Source of the DNA: Bradyrhizobium sp. JYMT SZCCT0428
GTDB taxonomy: Bacteria; Pseudomonadota; Alphaproteobacteria; Rhizobiales; Xanthobacteraceae
Direction of reading: 5' to 3'
Length of the DNA stretch: 64,000 nucleotides
Assembly (NCBI RefSeq): GCF_018131075.1
Contig: NZ_JAFCLS010000003.1
Location: 1-64,000, forward strand
Shown piece after piece: positions 63,037 through 64,000 of this stretch. A program made the position numbers and the translations under genes. Within the stretch, counting starts at the first letter, position 1, and each line of letters starts with the position of its first letter. The notes below the pieces were generated by a model that was given only the letters and a program-made list of their open reading frames with translations, did no database searches and had not been told where the DNA came from.

Positions 63037-64000
63037 CGCGCACAGCCTTGTAAGGTCGCTTGCAAGGCCGGCGCTGGCCGCGGTCGCTATCGCGTTGTCA
63101 CTGGCTCCCCTGGACGCATCTGCCGCGCGTCGGGCGCGGTCGCATGCACATCCGCCGCCGCACCCGGTATCCGAGCGACACCTTCCTTATCCGCAGCTGG
63201 ATTTGCCGTTCCAGATCACCAACACCCAATATGCGCCGGTCGCCTGGTCCGACGTTACCGGCTGGCACGAAGACGATCATCTCGCCGCCTACAAGACCTT
63301 TCGCGATAGCTGCAAGCCGATCGCAGCGCAAACCAAACTACCATCCGAACCGAAAGCGATCGGTACCTCGCTGCGCGATCCGTGCCGGGTCGCCAGGAGC
63401 CTCGAGCTAACCGACGGCGCCAGGGCGACAGCGTTTTTCGAGGAGCATTTTCTGCCCTTGCGGATATCGCGGCTCGGCGAACCCGAGGGCTTTGTCACCG
63501 GCTATTACGAGCCCATCGTCGACGGTTCGCGGACGGAGAACGAGGTCTACAAAGTGCCGGTCTATCGCCGGCCGTCCAATCTGTTCGTTCGCGGCGTCAC
63601 ACAGAGCTCGGTCGGTTTGCCCAACGGGGGCAAGGTGTTTCGCAAGATCGGCCGCCGCAAGCTGGTACCCTATTACGATCGCGCCGAGATCGAGGACGGG
63701 GCGATCGAGGGCCGTGGCCTCGAAATCTGCTGGCTGAAAGACCAGACCGATCTGCTGTTCTCGCAGATACAGGGTTCGGCGCGGGTCAGCCTCGATGATG
63801 GCTCGACCGTTCGCATCAATTACGATGCGCATAATGGTTATCCCTATACGCCGGTCGGCCGCATCCTGATCGAACGCAACATTATCCCCAGGGATCAGAT
63901 GTCGATGCAGAAGATCCGGGAGTGGATGACGGCGAACCCCGATGGCGCCAACGAATTGCGACGCCAGAACCGGTCCTACGTGTTCTTCCGCGAGGTAAAC
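63014..64000 (+). CDS. mltA: Membrane-bound lytic murein transglycosylase A, 5' part (runs off the window)
   Basis: At least 329 residues. The likeliest start is the TTG at 63014, overlapping timA by 23 bp; a signal-like ALAAVAIALSLAPLDASAAR follows. GYYEPIVDGSRTENEVYKVP, PYYDRAEIEDGAIEGRGLEI, CWLKDQTDLLFSQIQGSARV, GYPYTPVGRILIERNIIP and FFREVN belong to the MltA barrel, which cleaves glycan strands to anhydro sugars. The C-terminal catalytic Asp lies beyond the window. No ATG is available; the start is uncertain. Confidence 0.88.
   Translation, partial: MAPEAPASAHSLVRSLARPALAAVAIALSLAPLDASAARRARSHAHPPPHPVSERHLPYPQLDLPFQITNTQYAPVAWSDVTGWHEDDHLAAYKTFRDSCKPIAAQTKLPSEPKAIGTSLRDPCRVARSLELTDGARATAFFEEHFLPLRISRLGEPEGFVTGYYEPIVDGSRTENEVYKVPVYRRPSNLFVRGVTQSSVGLPNGGKVFRKIGRRKLVPYYDRAEIEDGAIEGRGLEICWLKDQTDLLFSQIQGSARVSLDDGSTVRINYDAHNGYPYTPVGRILIERNIIPRDQMSMQKIREWMTANPDGANELRRQNRSYVFFREVN

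Overview
The window looks like the chromosome of a Bradyrhizobium-type alphaproteobacterium (order Hyphomicrobiales). The evidence is high GC, gene content and order typical of that group, families of short palindromic repeats that I recognise from these genomes, and a classic alphaproteobacterial origin-proximal cluster (parB-parA-rsmG-mnmG-mnmE-rho-hemJ | ppsR-maf-coaE-dnaQ, with secB, a Tim44-like gene and mltA) at the right end. No database search was possible, so species is not claimed.

Region 1 (1-15.7 kb) is accessory and decayed. It holds the tail of a sulfonate-type binding protein, an alpha/beta-hydrolase fused to a class III nucleotide cyclase, and two divergent PF04392-type ABC binding proteins, one with a premature stop. 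Three copies of a ~100 bp intergenic repeat lie among them. An exonuclease III gene and several broken small genes follow (a frameshifted antitoxin-like gene and an ASCH-domain wreck). A type I methylase gene (hsdM) comes next, whose specificity gene has been cut to ~37 codons. The main object is a ~1600-residue protein at 9.5-14.3 kb with an N-terminal PD-(D/E)XK (Mrr-like) nuclease, a STAND-type NTPase and a very long helical C-terminus: the architecture of an Avs-type antiphage sensor. An ArdC-like zincin gene follows, and the block ends at a tRNA-Gly(GCC) gene, so a genomic (defence) island bounded by the tRNA is likely.

Region 2 (16-25.9 kb) is core and housekeeping: a thioredoxin/TPR chaperone, a LON-N-domain protein, an MHYT-GGDEF-EAL signalling protein, an enoyl-CoA hydratase pseudogene, a divergent TetR/membrane-protein pair sharing two 18 bp palindromic operators, a Trm112-like protein, a UbiH-family hydroxylase, TesB and a GYF-domain membrane protein.

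Region 3 (26-31.1 kb) carries two tandem glnK-amtB pairs for ammonium sensing and uptake; the second has a convincing sigma-54 promoter. Region 4 (30.3-45 kb) is mixed: DUF1835/DUF4240 proteins, a GFA protein, an aminotransferase, FtsK, LolA, a second exonuclease III, a cNMP-binding protein, an OmpR-type regulator, an L,D-transpeptidase, a hydratase, YggS and two convergent diguanylate cyclases. Region 5 (45-49.5 kb) is leuS-lptE-holA.

Region 6 (49.7-64 kb) is the chromosome-segregation and origin neighbourhood. Four parS sites lie around rsmG and mnmG. Genes on the left run leftward and most genes on the right run rightward. The 453 bp gap between hemJ and ppsR, which is AT-rich in part and has DnaA-box-like and GANTC sites, is the best oriC candidate.
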